In this document: positions 24,189 to 32,459 of the stretch, in pieces | Position numbering within the stretch: position 1 is the first letter of the stretch | Layout of the letters: each line of letters starts with the position of its first letter | Source: DASQZK01 sp963809925 | GTDB lineage: Bacteria; Bacteroidota; Bacteroidia; Bacteroidales; GCA-2748055 | Direction of reading: 5' to 3' | DNA: 64,000 bases | Assembly: GCA_963809925.1 (NCBI GenBank) | Contig: CAWELH010000002.1 | Span: forward strand, 310,001 to 374,000 | The notes under the pieces: generated by a model | What the model was told of the DNA's origin: nothing | The model's input: only the letters and a program-made list of their open reading frames with translations | Databases searched by the model: none | Made by a program: the position numbers and the translations under genes

Positions 24189-26417
24189 ATGGGAGATAAT
24201 AAACATCCGGGCACATCAGCTCAGAATACTGGCAATGCAAGTAGTTCCACGAATATGAGCGGCAGTCTTAGCGGTCGTGGAACATCAAACCGTGACTGGT
24301 GGCCAAATCAGTTAAAGTTAAACATCCTTCGTCAGCACTCTTCCCTTTCAAATCCTATGGGAAAAGCATTCAACTATACAAAAGAATTTAAATCCCTTGA
24401 CCTGAAGGCCGTAAAAAAAGACATTTTCAAAATGATGACCACGTCACAGGCCTGGTGGCCAGCCGACTATGGTCATTACGGTCCCTTCCTGATCCGGATG
24501 GCATGGCACAGCGCAGGAACTTACCGCATTGCAGATGGCCGTGGTGGTGGTGGCACGGGTGCCCAGCGTTTTGCGCCACTCAACAGCTGGCCCGACAATG
24601 CGAATCTCGACAAGGCACGATTACTTCTCTGGCCGATCAAAAAGAAATACGGGAGGAAAATTTCATGGGCCGATCTGATGATTCTTGCCGGCAACTGTGC
24701 TCTTGAATCCATGGGTTTTAAGACTTTTGGCTTCGGTGGCGGACGTGAGGATGTATGGGAACCATTGGAGGATATTTACTGGGGTAAGGAGGGCGAGTGG
24801 CTCGGTGACAAACGTTATTCCGGGGAAAGGAATCTCGAGAATCCTCTTGCTGCCGTTCAGATGGGGCTTATCTATGTGAATCCGGAAGGCCCGAATGGTG
24901 TACCCGATCCCCTTGCTGCAGCCCGTGATATCCGTGAAACCTTTGCCAGGATGGCGATGAATGATGAAGAAACGGTGGCTCTTATTGCAGGAGGACACTC
25001 ATTCGGTAAAACACACGGCGCCGCCAATCCTGCAGAGCATGTCGGCCGCGAACCTGCCGCTGCGGATATCGAGGAACAGGGCCTCGGATGGAAAAACAAG
25101 TTTGGCACCGGCAATGCCGGAAGCACGATCACCAGCGGCCTCGAAGGCGCGTGGACCAAAACACCGACCAAGTGGAGCAACAACTTCTTCGAGAACCTGT
25201 TCGGTTTCGAATGGGAACTTACAAAAAGTCCGGCAGGAGCGCATCAGTGGAAACCCAAGGGTGAAGCCGGCGCCGGTTTGGTACCGGATGCCCATGATCC
25301 GTCAAAACGCCATGCACCGTTTATGCTTACAACGGACCTGTCTTTGCGCGTTGATCCTGTTTACGAAAAAATTTCCAGACGTTTCTACAAGAATCCGGAT
25401 GAATTTGCCGACGCCTTCGCCAGGGCATGGTTCAAACTGACACACCGAGATATGGGTCCGATTTCACGCTATCTTGGCCCTGAGGTACCTTCGGAAGAGC
25501 TGATCTGGCAGGATCCCATCCCTTCTGTGACCCATAAACTCATCAACGAGCAGGACATCATTGCACTGAAAAACAAAATCCTTGCATCCGGATTATCGGT
25601 ATCCGAGCTGGTATCGACTGCCTGGGCATCGGCATCAACATTCCGCGGTTCTGACAAACGGGGTGGGGCAAACGGTGCCCGAATACGCCTCGCACCGCAG
25701 AAAGACTGGAAGGTTAACAATCCGGCTCAGCTGGCAAAAGTGCTGAAAAAGCTTGAAACTGTCCAGGAAGAATTCAATAATGCACAATCAGACGGTAAGA
25801 AGGTTTCACTGGCTGACCTGATTGTTCTGGGCGGTTGTGCAGGGATCGAAAAGGCAGCGAAGAATGCCGGATTTGTTGTAACCGTTCCCTTCTCAGCCGG
25901 ACGAAGCGATGCGTCGCAGGAGCAAACCGATGTGGAATCATTCGCCGTTCTGGAACCTGCAGCAGACGGTTTCCGTAATTATCTGAAAAAGAAATATATG
26001 CCATCGACAGAGGAAATGTTAGTCGACCGCGCCCAACTGTTGACACTTTCCCCGCCAGAGATGACCGTCCTCCTTGGCGGCATGCGTGTCCTTGGAACAA
26101 ACGCAGATAAATCGCAACATGGCATCTTTACCAAACGTTCAGAGACACTTACCAACGACTTCTTTGTTAATCTGCTTGATTTAGGAACAAAGTGGAAGGC
26201 CGTGTCTGAATCCAGTGAATTGTTTGAAGGTCATGACCGGTCAACAGGCGAACTCAAGTGGACCGGTACGCGCGTCGATCTCATCCTGGGTTCAAACTCA
26301 GAACTCCGTGCACTCGCTGAAGTATATGCTTGTGAGGACGCGCAGGAAAAGTTTGTCAGGGATTTTGTCGCAGCCTGGGCCAAAGTGATGAACCTCGACC
26401 GCTTCGACCTGGCCTGA
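24189..26417 (+). CDS. katG: Catalase-peroxidase
   Basis: 742 residues, two fused peroxidase-like domains, full family length. N-terminal haem domain: distal Arg-Trp-His in LIRMAWHSAGTYR (about 100-112) and proximal histidine in ALIAGGHSFGKTHGA (about 262-276). The Tyr of the Trp-Tyr-Met crosslink is in GLIYVNPEGPNG (about 227). C-terminal domain: STAWASASTFRGSDKRGG and VLGGCAGIEKAAK, the duplicated but haem-free half. It detoxifies hydrogen peroxide. No signal peptide, so cytoplasmic. It stands alone with a terminator behind it. A Ser/Thr-rich start (residues 10-35) is variable in the family. Confidence 0.98.
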   Translation: MGDNKHPGTSAQNTGNASSSTNMSGSLSGRGTSNRDWWPNQLKLNILRQHSSLSNPMGKAFNYTKEFKSLDLKAVKKDIFKMMTTSQAWWPADYGHYGPFLIRMAWHSAGTYRIADGRGGGGTGAQRFAPLNSWPDNANLDKARLLLWPIKKKYGRKISWADLMILAGNCALESMGFKTFGFGGGREDVWEPLEDIYWGKEGEWLGDKRYSGERNLENPLAAVQMGLIYVNPEGPNGVPDPLAAARDIRETFARMAMNDEETVALIAGGHSFGKTHGAANPAEHVGREPAAADIEEQGLGWKNKFGTGNAGSTITSGLEGAWTKTPTKWSNNFFENLFGFEWELTKSPAGAHQWKPKGEAGAGLVPDAHDPSKRHAPFMLTTDLSLRVDPVYEKISRRFYKNPDEFADAFARAWFKLTHRDMGPISRYLGPEVPSEELIWQDPIPSVTHKLINEQDIIALKNKILASGLSVSELVSTAWASASTFRGSDKRGGANGARIRLAPQKDWKVNNPAQLAKVLKKLETVQEEFNNAQSDGKKVSLADLIVLGGCAGIEKAAKNAGFVVTVPFSAGRSDASQEQTDVESFAVLEPAADGFRNYLKKKYMPSTEEMLVDRAQLLTLSPPEMTVLLGGMRVLGTNADKSQHGIFTKRSETLTNDFFVNLLDLGTKWKAVSESSELFEGHDRSTGELKWTGTRVDLILGSNSELRALAEVYACEDAQEKFVRDFVAAWAKVMNLDRFDLA

Positions 26418-26479
26418 TTTCTGCGGTATATTACGTCCTGATATCCCGCTAAGATTTCGGATAACAAATAGTTGTACAT

Positions 26480-26511
26480 AAAAGGTGGTTCTGAAAAGGT
26501 CCACCTTTTTT
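26480..26511 (+). terminator. Rho-independent terminator after katG
   Basis: AAAAGGTGG (26480-26488) pairs with CCACCTTTT (26501-26509), 12-nt loop, followed by T-rich DNA. It lies between convergent katG and the DUF4256 gene. Confidence 0.75.
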
Positions 26512-26580
26512 ATTCTGCAGAAAGAACAGGGTGTTACATCTTTGCTGAAATTGTGGTCAGTCAACTCACCGGGTAGGTCT

Positions 26581-27153
26581 TCAGACCATTAGCGAGCCGC
26601 GGAAACCTCGACCGGCATAATAGGAGTCTGCTCCGTTGTGATATACAAAGACGGTATCATAGCGACGATCACAAAATATGGCTCCGCCGAGTCTTCTAAT
26701 ATCATCAGGTGTTTTCACCCAACTCGACGTTTTTGAATCGAAGTTTCCAAGTTTCTGCATCTCCCTGTATTGTTCTTCCGTTAAAAGCCCAATGCCCATG
26801 TCAGCGGCCATATCAATAGCGCTATTTTCGGGTTTATGCTCTTTCCTCAACTCCAGAGCTTCACGATCGTAACAAAGACTTCTCCGCCCTTTTGGGCTTT
26901 CTGATGAACAATCACAAAAAACGTATTCGCCTGTCTTTTTCTCCTGCCCAATTACATCAGGTTCCCCGCCAGTTCTTTCCATTTCATTTAGCGACCACAG
27001 TTTTTCAACATCCGCTTCCAACTTTGCTTCTACTTTTGCCCATTCCAAGTCTTTATGACGGTCCATGTTTTTCTCAAAACGGGTTTTCAAGTTGGTGAGC
27101 AGTTCTTTGCAATGTTCTGGTGACAATGTCCTTTTATTCATCATTCTATTCAT
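26581..27153 (-). CDS. DUF4256 protein
   Basis: Up to 190 residues; start options are ATG 27153, 27144 and 27141. DUF4256 marks: LEWAKVEAKLEAD, MERTGGEPDVIG, FCDCSSESPKGRRSLCYDR, DMGIGLLTEEQYR, TPDDIRRLGGAIFCDRRY and the closing YYAGRGFRGSLMV. Function unknown. It directly follows the DoxX-like gene and ends the ArsR-led operon; DUF4256 genes are often seen with AHSA1/DoxX-type neighbours. Confidence 0.9.
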   Translation of the reverse strand: MNRMMNKRTLSPEHCKELLTNLKTRFEKNMDRHKDLEWAKVEAKLEADVEKLWSLNEMERTGGEPDVIGQEKKTGEYVFCDCSSESPKGRRSLCYDREALELRKEHKPENSAIDMAADMGIGLLTEEQYREMQKLGNFDSKTSSWVKTPDDIRRLGGAIFCDRRYDTVFVYHNGADSYYAGRGFRGSLMV

Positions 27154-27546
27154 TTATTGATAAATTGAAATAATTTTTCTGTCTGCAGGTCTGTAAAACC
27201 ACGATACTATAGTCAGAACTAAAAGTAACAACGCGGGGAATATTTCGTTCATGGAATCGCCCGATGCAATATGTGAAAATATCGCTCCCGACATGACAAA
27301 AAAGAAACCGGCATAAGCCCATTCCTTTACTAACGGATATTTAGGAAGAAGCACTGCGACAACGCCCAAAATTTTCCAACTACTCAATATTGTCAGAATA
27401 TAGACAGGATAGCCCAGGTGTGTAACACTATCTACTCCTCCGGGTCCCTCATTTACTTTGAATAACTGTACAATTCCGGTTGATGCCATTCCTAATGCGA
27501 GCCAGAGAGTAGAAATCCAATAGATGATTTTATTTCTTCGTGTCAT
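27154..27546 (-). CDS. DoxX-like membrane protein
   Basis: 130 residues with four TM helices (about 8-30, 46-66, 72-92, 100-120). DoxX-like marks are GMASTGIVQLF, LGYPVYILTILSSWKILGVVAVLL and EWAYAGFFFVMSGAIFSHI. Small DoxX-family membrane proteins have diverse or unknown roles. It sits 6 bp after the AHSA1 gene and abuts the DUF4256 gene, in the ArsR operon. Confidence 0.88.
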   Translation of the reverse strand: MTRRNKIIYWISTLWLALGMASTGIVQLFKVNEGPGGVDSVTHLGYPVYILTILSSWKILGVVAVLLPKYPLVKEWAYAGFFFVMSGAIFSHIASGDSMNEIFPALLLLVLTIVSWFYRPADRKIISIYQ

Positions 27547-27552
27547 AATGTT

Positions 27553-28020
27553 TTATTTCAATTTACTTAGTATGTCCTGTATCCTGTCATGAGCCATGTT
27601 TATGCCTCTAGCAAAGGGTAACTGAAGTACCTGGTCTCTTTGTGCAACCGATTCATAAATTACATGCATGTTTAGTTTACAAGTGTCGTCAGTAAGTTTT
27701 TCAAATTCGTAAATCTCAAGCTGGACACCAAAGGGTGTATTTTCCATTTCAAATGTCCGCGTGATTTTCCGGTTAGGGCTAAATTCATGGATTACCCCGT
27801 TGGCCTGAAACACAACCTTTCCCTTAGCGTCGGTGGTTTCAAACTGCCAACTCCCGTGCTTTTTACTTTCAAGTTTCAGCACCTTCGTCCCCATCCATTG
27901 CTCAACAATTTCGGGGTCTGCATACGCTTTAAAGAGCAATTCCAACGGCAGATCAAACTCCCGTGTAATCACCAATTCCTGCTTGCCGCCTTCGGCAATG
28001 ATTTTTGTTTTTAGTTCCAT
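27553..28020 (-). CDS. SRPBCC/AHSA1-domain protein
   Basis: 155 residues, an START/Bet v 1-like ligand-binding fold. AHSA1 marks: ITREFDLPLELLFKAYADPE, VEQWMGTKVLKLE, GSWQFETTDAKGK, GVIHEFSPNRKITRTFEME and the C-terminal helix. These proteins bind hydrophobic ligands and are very often partnered with a small ArsR regulator, as here (6 bp downstream). The ligand is unknown. Confidence 0.92.
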   Translation of the reverse strand: MELKTKIIAEGGKQELVITREFDLPLELLFKAYADPEIVEQWMGTKVLKLESKKHGSWQFETTDAKGKVVFQANGVIHEFSPNRKITRTFEMENTPFGVQLEIYEFEKLTDDTCKLNMHVIYESVAQRDQVLQLPFARGINMAHDRIQDILSKLK

Positions 28021-28026
28021 AATACG

Positions 28027-28350
28027 CTATTTTTTTTCTTTGTACTTTTTCATTATGGTTTCTAATTTATTAAACCTGTCATCCCACAGTTTCCTGAATG
28101 GTTCAATAAAATCGGCTATTTCTTTAATCTTTTGGGGAGATAAGTGATAGTATATTTCCCTGCCATTTTGCTCCTGTTCAATCAATTTGCATTCATTGAG
28201 TATTTGCAGATGTTTTGAAACCGTCGGTCTGGCCGTATCAAAGTTTGAAGCTATTGCACCTGCTGTCATGGATTGTGAAGCTAACAACAGTAGGATTGCC
28301 CTTCTTGTCGGATCGGCTATTGCTTGAAAAACGTCTCGTCTTAAATTCAT
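28027..28350 (-). CDS. ArsR-family HTH transcriptional regulator
   Basis: 107 residues, one winged HTH: DPTRRAILLLLASQSMTAGAI (helices 1-2), TARPTVSKHLQILNECKLI (recognition helix) and NGREIYYHLSPQ (wing). No cysteine metal-binding motif, so it is of the non-metal group usually found with AHSA1 proteins. First gene of the operon ArsR-AHSA1-DoxX-DUF4256. It should repress its own promoter through the two palindromes at 28353-28396. Confidence 0.93.
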   Translation of the reverse strand: MNLRRDVFQAIADPTRRAILLLLASQSMTAGAIASNFDTARPTVSKHLQILNECKLIEQEQNGREIYYHLSPQKIKEIADFIEPFRKLWDDRFNKLETIMKKYKEKK

Positions 28351-28352
28351 TG

Positions 28353-28400
28353 TGTAGCTATTTGACTACAAATATAAGTGTAGTTATTTAACTACGCAAA
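28353..28400 (-). promoter_or_regulatory. ArsR-operon promoter bracketed by two palindromic operators
   Basis: Minus strand: TTTG (28400-28397), 20 bp, TATATTTG (28376-28369), a near-ideal promoter. Two almost identical 18-bp palindromes flank the -7 box: TGTAGCTATTTGACTACA (28353-28370) and TGTAGTTATTTAACTACG (28379-28396), 26 bp apart start to start. Their overlap with promoter boxes and ATG fits an ArsR repressor site. Confidence 0.8.
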
Positions 28401-28634
28401 TTTTTTTTGCATATTGTATGAAAACCATCGTATGCCTTCTCATGAAAAATTGTCAAAAGCCAAAATGCAGCTGAAAAAATAATTGAGAAGTAAACGACCC
28501 GAACATGCTCGAATACTGCATGATTAGTTTTCAGCCGTGAAGTATAAGGTAATTATTATCGTTGGTTAGATTTTACCCTGCCAAAGGAGATTAAAAGCCG
28601 GACATTTCTTAAATTGTGAAAAAATGGAGGCGCT

Positions 28635-30509
28635 ATGAATAAAATGATTATTCCGCAAATTCTGGCATTGGTATTTCTGAATACTTATGCCACGTTAGCT
28701 CAGGAGAAAGAATATTCACAGATAATCACCGTGAACGACTATACCTACGAGATTGTCGTTGGCGGAAGTCTTGACCCGGTAAACAAAAAAATTATCATTG
28801 AGAATCTTGGCGATTCGCCGCTTATTAACCCACGGGTAACGGTTAACGACCAGTATGACTGGTTCGACACAAAGAGCATTGCTCTTGAGGTTACCAGAGG
28901 TTGTATAACGGATGAAGAAAAAGCACTGGCTATCTGGGATTTCATACGTCGCAACTTCCAACACCTCGATTCGCCGGGTGACAGGGAATGTCATAACCCT
29001 GCTGTTGCAATGAATATTTATGGCTATGCCAACTGCGCTTACCACAGCACAGTATTCAAAGCACTTTGCGGTTCAATCGGCATCCCGGCACGGGCCTGGG
29101 AAGTCTGGCACCACACCATCACAGAAGCATTTTACAACAATGCCTGGCACATGCTCGACAGCGATATCGGCATTTACTACCTGGCAGGTGATAACCGTAC
29201 CATAGCCTCGGTAGAACAGCTTTGGGACGATCAGAAAATCAGCGGAGGGCTTGAGTCCGGAGCAGCACTGACAGCATTCTCAGGACGCAATAAGGCGGTC
29301 CTTGCAGTCTATACAGATGTGGAAGGAGGTAATCCAAGTGTATCACAGGATGGTGTAAAAATCAGGGGTTACCGATACTTCCATGGCGCAGATGAATGCT
29401 ATATTCAGACCGGGTACGACCGGTTTACGTATGAACCACACAATATGGCCATGACGCTTCGCCCCAACGAAACGTTAATCCGCAACTGGAAGGGGGACGA
29501 AAAATATTACGACTATCAGCGCCATAACCGTAGTCTTGAAGGAGGTAATGAGTGGGCCAAACCCATTCGTTATGGTGACGGACAGATTATCTGGAAGCCT
29601 GATCTTAAATCAGCGTTGGCTCCGTCATTTTTCGAACTTAACCAGGCGCCGGGATTCGAAGTTCTCGACGGCCAAAAACCAGCAGTCCACGTCGTTCATA
29701 AACAAGGCGGTATCTACGATCTGCCGGAACGGGCAATCATATCCACCGAAACGCCCTATACGATCCTGGGAGGCAAATTAAAAGCTACCTTTTATCGTGG
29801 TGCAGCGACAAAATGGGACGGGCTCTCTGCAACGGTCACCAGCACAACTGGACCCGTTTCAAATACGGTATGGCGTGCGGAGGACGGGGTCACCGGAACC
29901 ATTGATGCGGAGATCGACCTTGATAAAGTCCTGTATCCAAGTGGAGAACGAGGTCGCCACGATTATGGAATAGAATTTAATTTTACGGCAAACGAAAGTA
30001 ACAATCCTCCTACCCAAAGCGGACTGGAATCATTAGAATTGGTAACCGACATCCAGGTCAGTTCCAATTCCCTGCCCGCGTTGTCGAGAGGCCGAAATAT
30101 TATCCGGTATCACGACGAGACACCGGGTGAACATAAGGTTAAAATTACATACATCTGGCGCGAACGGAATGACAATACACCACCAACTGTCCCGGATGCT
30201 GCCTTGTTCCCTTCCGACGGCGAAACCATAAAAACCCTTTCTCCCATGTTTAAGTGGCAGCCGGCGTCTGATCAGGATAAGAGTGACAAAATCGGAAACC
30301 ACTATATCATGATTAGCTTCGATCCACAATGCCGGTGGCCTGTAGCAACGGCCTTGCTTAAGGAGACCAACTCCGGCAAACCGGAATGGCAACTTCCGGA
30401 CGGATGGCTTAACCGGGATACCACTTATTATTGGAAAGTCAAAGCGCAGGACAACCGGGGTGCCTGGGGCGACTGGAGCAAAATTTACAGTTTTAAGACC
30501 ACAAAATAA
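28635..30509 (+). CDS. Secreted transglutaminase-like protein with C-terminal Fn3-like domain
   Basis: 624 residues. Signal peptide (about 1-22). The transglutaminase-like fold is at about 75-185: ALAIWDFIRRNFQH, then the catalytic cysteine in GYANCAYHST (about C134), histidine in WEVWHHTITEAF (about H159-160) and aspartate in AWHMLDSDIG (about D175). A middle strand-rich region follows, then a closing Fn3-like or carbohydrate-binding domain (PMFKWQPASDQDKSDKIGNH, TTYYWKVKAQDNRGAW). Such proteins act as proteases or structural parts of polysaccharide-degrading systems. First of two plus-strand secreted proteins. Exact substrate unknown. Confidence 0.82.
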   Translation: MNKMIIPQILALVFLNTYATLAQEKEYSQIITVNDYTYEIVVGGSLDPVNKKIIIENLGDSPLINPRVTVNDQYDWFDTKSIALEVTRGCITDEEKALAIWDFIRRNFQHLDSPGDRECHNPAVAMNIYGYANCAYHSTVFKALCGSIGIPARAWEVWHHTITEAFYNNAWHMLDSDIGIYYLAGDNRTIASVEQLWDDQKISGGLESGAALTAFSGRNKAVLAVYTDVEGGNPSVSQDGVKIRGYRYFHGADECYIQTGYDRFTYEPHNMAMTLRPNETLIRNWKGDEKYYDYQRHNRSLEGGNEWAKPIRYGDGQIIWKPDLKSALAPSFFELNQAPGFEVLDGQKPAVHVVHKQGGIYDLPERAIISTETPYTILGGKLKATFYRGAATKWDGLSATVTSTTGPVSNTVWRAEDGVTGTIDAEIDLDKVLYPSGERGRHDYGIEFNFTANESNNPPTQSGLESLELVTDIQVSSNSLPALSRGRNIIRYHDETPGEHKVKITYIWRERNDNTPPTVPDAALFPSDGETIKTLSPMFKWQPASDQDKSDKIGNHYIMISFDPQCRWPVATALLKETNSGKPEWQLPDGWLNRDTTYYWKVKAQDNRGAWGDWSKIYSFKTTK

Positions 30510-30646
30510 ATTCGACCAGGCTGGATTTTGCTGTTGCCTATATATTAGCATCCAACAACGAAACAACAATCATATAAAATTTTTTGATCAAATTCAATAC
30601 ACGATTGTAAGTCATTTACTAGAAATAATTATTTATTCTTTTTCCA

Positions 30647-32392
30647 ATGAAATCACACCTTCAAATAATTATAACTGCATTGCTGGTGTTGACAGGCTTT
30701 TTGCTGCCCTCATACATGTTGTCTGAAAACGCCACCACACCAGGAGAGATCACGACCCCCTACCCCACCATTACCTGTCTGGCAGTTGAATGGTTAATAC
30801 GTGGTGATGATAACAACAATGGCAAAGTCGAGGTAGAATACAGAGCTAGTGGCGATAGTAAGTGGCTGAAAGCTATGCCTCTGGTACGCGTTCCCGCTGG
30901 GAATACAGGAAAGCGGACGAGCCCGACCTATTCCTGGCCTGATAAATTCTCGGGCAGCATCTTCAATCTCAATCCTGATACGGAGTATGAAATACGATTA
31001 TCACTTTATGACCCCGATGGAGGAAAAGACACGGAGATCGTAAGTGCACATACACGCGCCGTCCCCAAAGAAGCAGAAAATGCCCGGATCATCAAGGTGA
31101 ATCCTGTGACCCTGGAAAAGGCTGCTATGCTGGCGGAACCGGGGGATGTCCTGCTGTTAAGCCCGGGCTATTATGAATCTTTTACAATGCCTGTAGACGG
31201 AGCACCCGGAAAGCCGATCGTCCTTCGTGCCGATCATGCCCACCCGGTCATTGGAAGCACGTTCACCACGATTAACCTTGAACACCGGAAAAACGTGATT
31301 ATTGACGGACTCACAGTTTGGGGACCGGTACAATTACGATGGGCGGAAAATGTGGCGGTATGCTACTGTAATATACAGTCCCAGTTCGGGATCGTTGCTG
31401 AGGAGCAACCGGGTTGCAAAAACTGCTATATCGCCGACAATACGGTGAGCTATAAAATTCCATGGGTCGCCGAAAGCACCGGTTCCGGCAGTATATGGGG
31501 TGGTCCGGCCAATATTGGTGAGGGTATCGAGATTACTGGCCCCGGAAATGTGATATGTTTTAACCGCGTATCCGGCTACCGCGATTGCATATCCCTCATG
31601 GAAGATTTATGGGTTTACGACCAGATATGTAACGATATCTATAACAATGACATTTCCGAGGGTCCCGATGACGCGATCGAAGCTGATTTTGCGATGAATA
31701 ACTGCCGCATCATGAACAACCGCATTACCAATTGCGGGATGGGGCTGAGCTCCCAGCCCGGACTTGGGGGTCCGACGTATTTCATCCGGAACGTGATGTA
31801 TAATATTGCAATGGCCCCTTTTAAACTTGAACGCCAGAGTTACGGCAGCCTGTTTATAAACAATACCGTCGTTAAATCCGGCGACGGCTTGTTCGAGCAC
31901 CACGGGCAAAACGAGTTTTACAGGACAGTATGGCTCAATAACCTATGTATAGGCGGTTCGGGTGGAGGCATCCGAGGCCGCTACTCCGGAGGAGAGGGCT
32001 ATGCTGTCGGTTTACCAGGCTACAACACTAGCTGTACATTCGATTACAACGCGGTCGGCACGGCAAATACCCCATTTGGAGGAATTGTCGGAAATCAGCA
32101 TTTCGATACGATTGAGGAACTTGAAAAATTAACCGGTGCCAAACACTGCGTTCGGGTGAGTATGGATGTTTTTGCTGCCGATGTTGAGTTCCCTGACCCT
32201 GTTTTTCCGGAACGCAAACCCCAGGATCTGCGCATTGCACCCGGCTCCGCAGCTGCTGATGCCGCACTGCTGCTACCAAATATTAACGATGATTTTTCAG
32301 GAAAGGCACCGGACATCGGTGCGTATGAGATCGGCAAGCCTTTACCACATTACGGACCACGTCCCAGGGATGGCGGGATGAAGGAGAGGTAG
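30647..32392 (+). CDS. Secreted right-handed beta-helix protein
   Basis: 581 residues. Signal peptide (1-25). An N-terminal Fn3-like region (about 30-140, FNLNPDTEYEIRLSLYDPDG) precedes a parallel beta-helix (about 150-520) with the usual N/I/G ladder: NVIIDGLTVWGP, NCRIMNNRITNCGMG, SLFINNTVVKSGDG. The end, APDIGAYEIG, is a frequent finish in secreted PbH1 proteins of Bacteroidota. The fold is common to polysaccharide lyases and epimerases; specific catalytic residues were not identified. Preceded by the transglutaminase-like gene after 137 bp, possibly in one unit. Confidence 0.8.
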   Translation: MKSHLQIIITALLVLTGFLLPSYMLSENATTPGEITTPYPTITCLAVEWLIRGDDNNNGKVEVEYRASGDSKWLKAMPLVRVPAGNTGKRTSPTYSWPDKFSGSIFNLNPDTEYEIRLSLYDPDGGKDTEIVSAHTRAVPKEAENARIIKVNPVTLEKAAMLAEPGDVLLLSPGYYESFTMPVDGAPGKPIVLRADHAHPVIGSTFTTINLEHRKNVIIDGLTVWGPVQLRWAENVAVCYCNIQSQFGIVAEEQPGCKNCYIADNTVSYKIPWVAESTGSGSIWGGPANIGEGIEITGPGNVICFNRVSGYRDCISLMEDLWVYDQICNDIYNNDISEGPDDAIEADFAMNNCRIMNNRITNCGMGLSSQPGLGGPTYFIRNVMYNIAMAPFKLERQSYGSLFINNTVVKSGDGLFEHHGQNEFYRTVWLNNLCIGGSGGGIRGRYSGGEGYAVGLPGYNTSCTFDYNAVGTANTPFGGIVGNQHFDTIEELEKLTGAKHCVRVSMDVFAADVEFPDPVFPERKPQDLRIAPGSAAADAALLLPNINDDFSGKAPDIGAYEIGKPLPHYGPRPRDGGMKER

Positions 32393-32459
32393 AGCCACGG
32401 CCCCCAGATGAGTCTCTGACATCAGCAACAAATTAATCTTTTATCTGTAATTCACGAAA

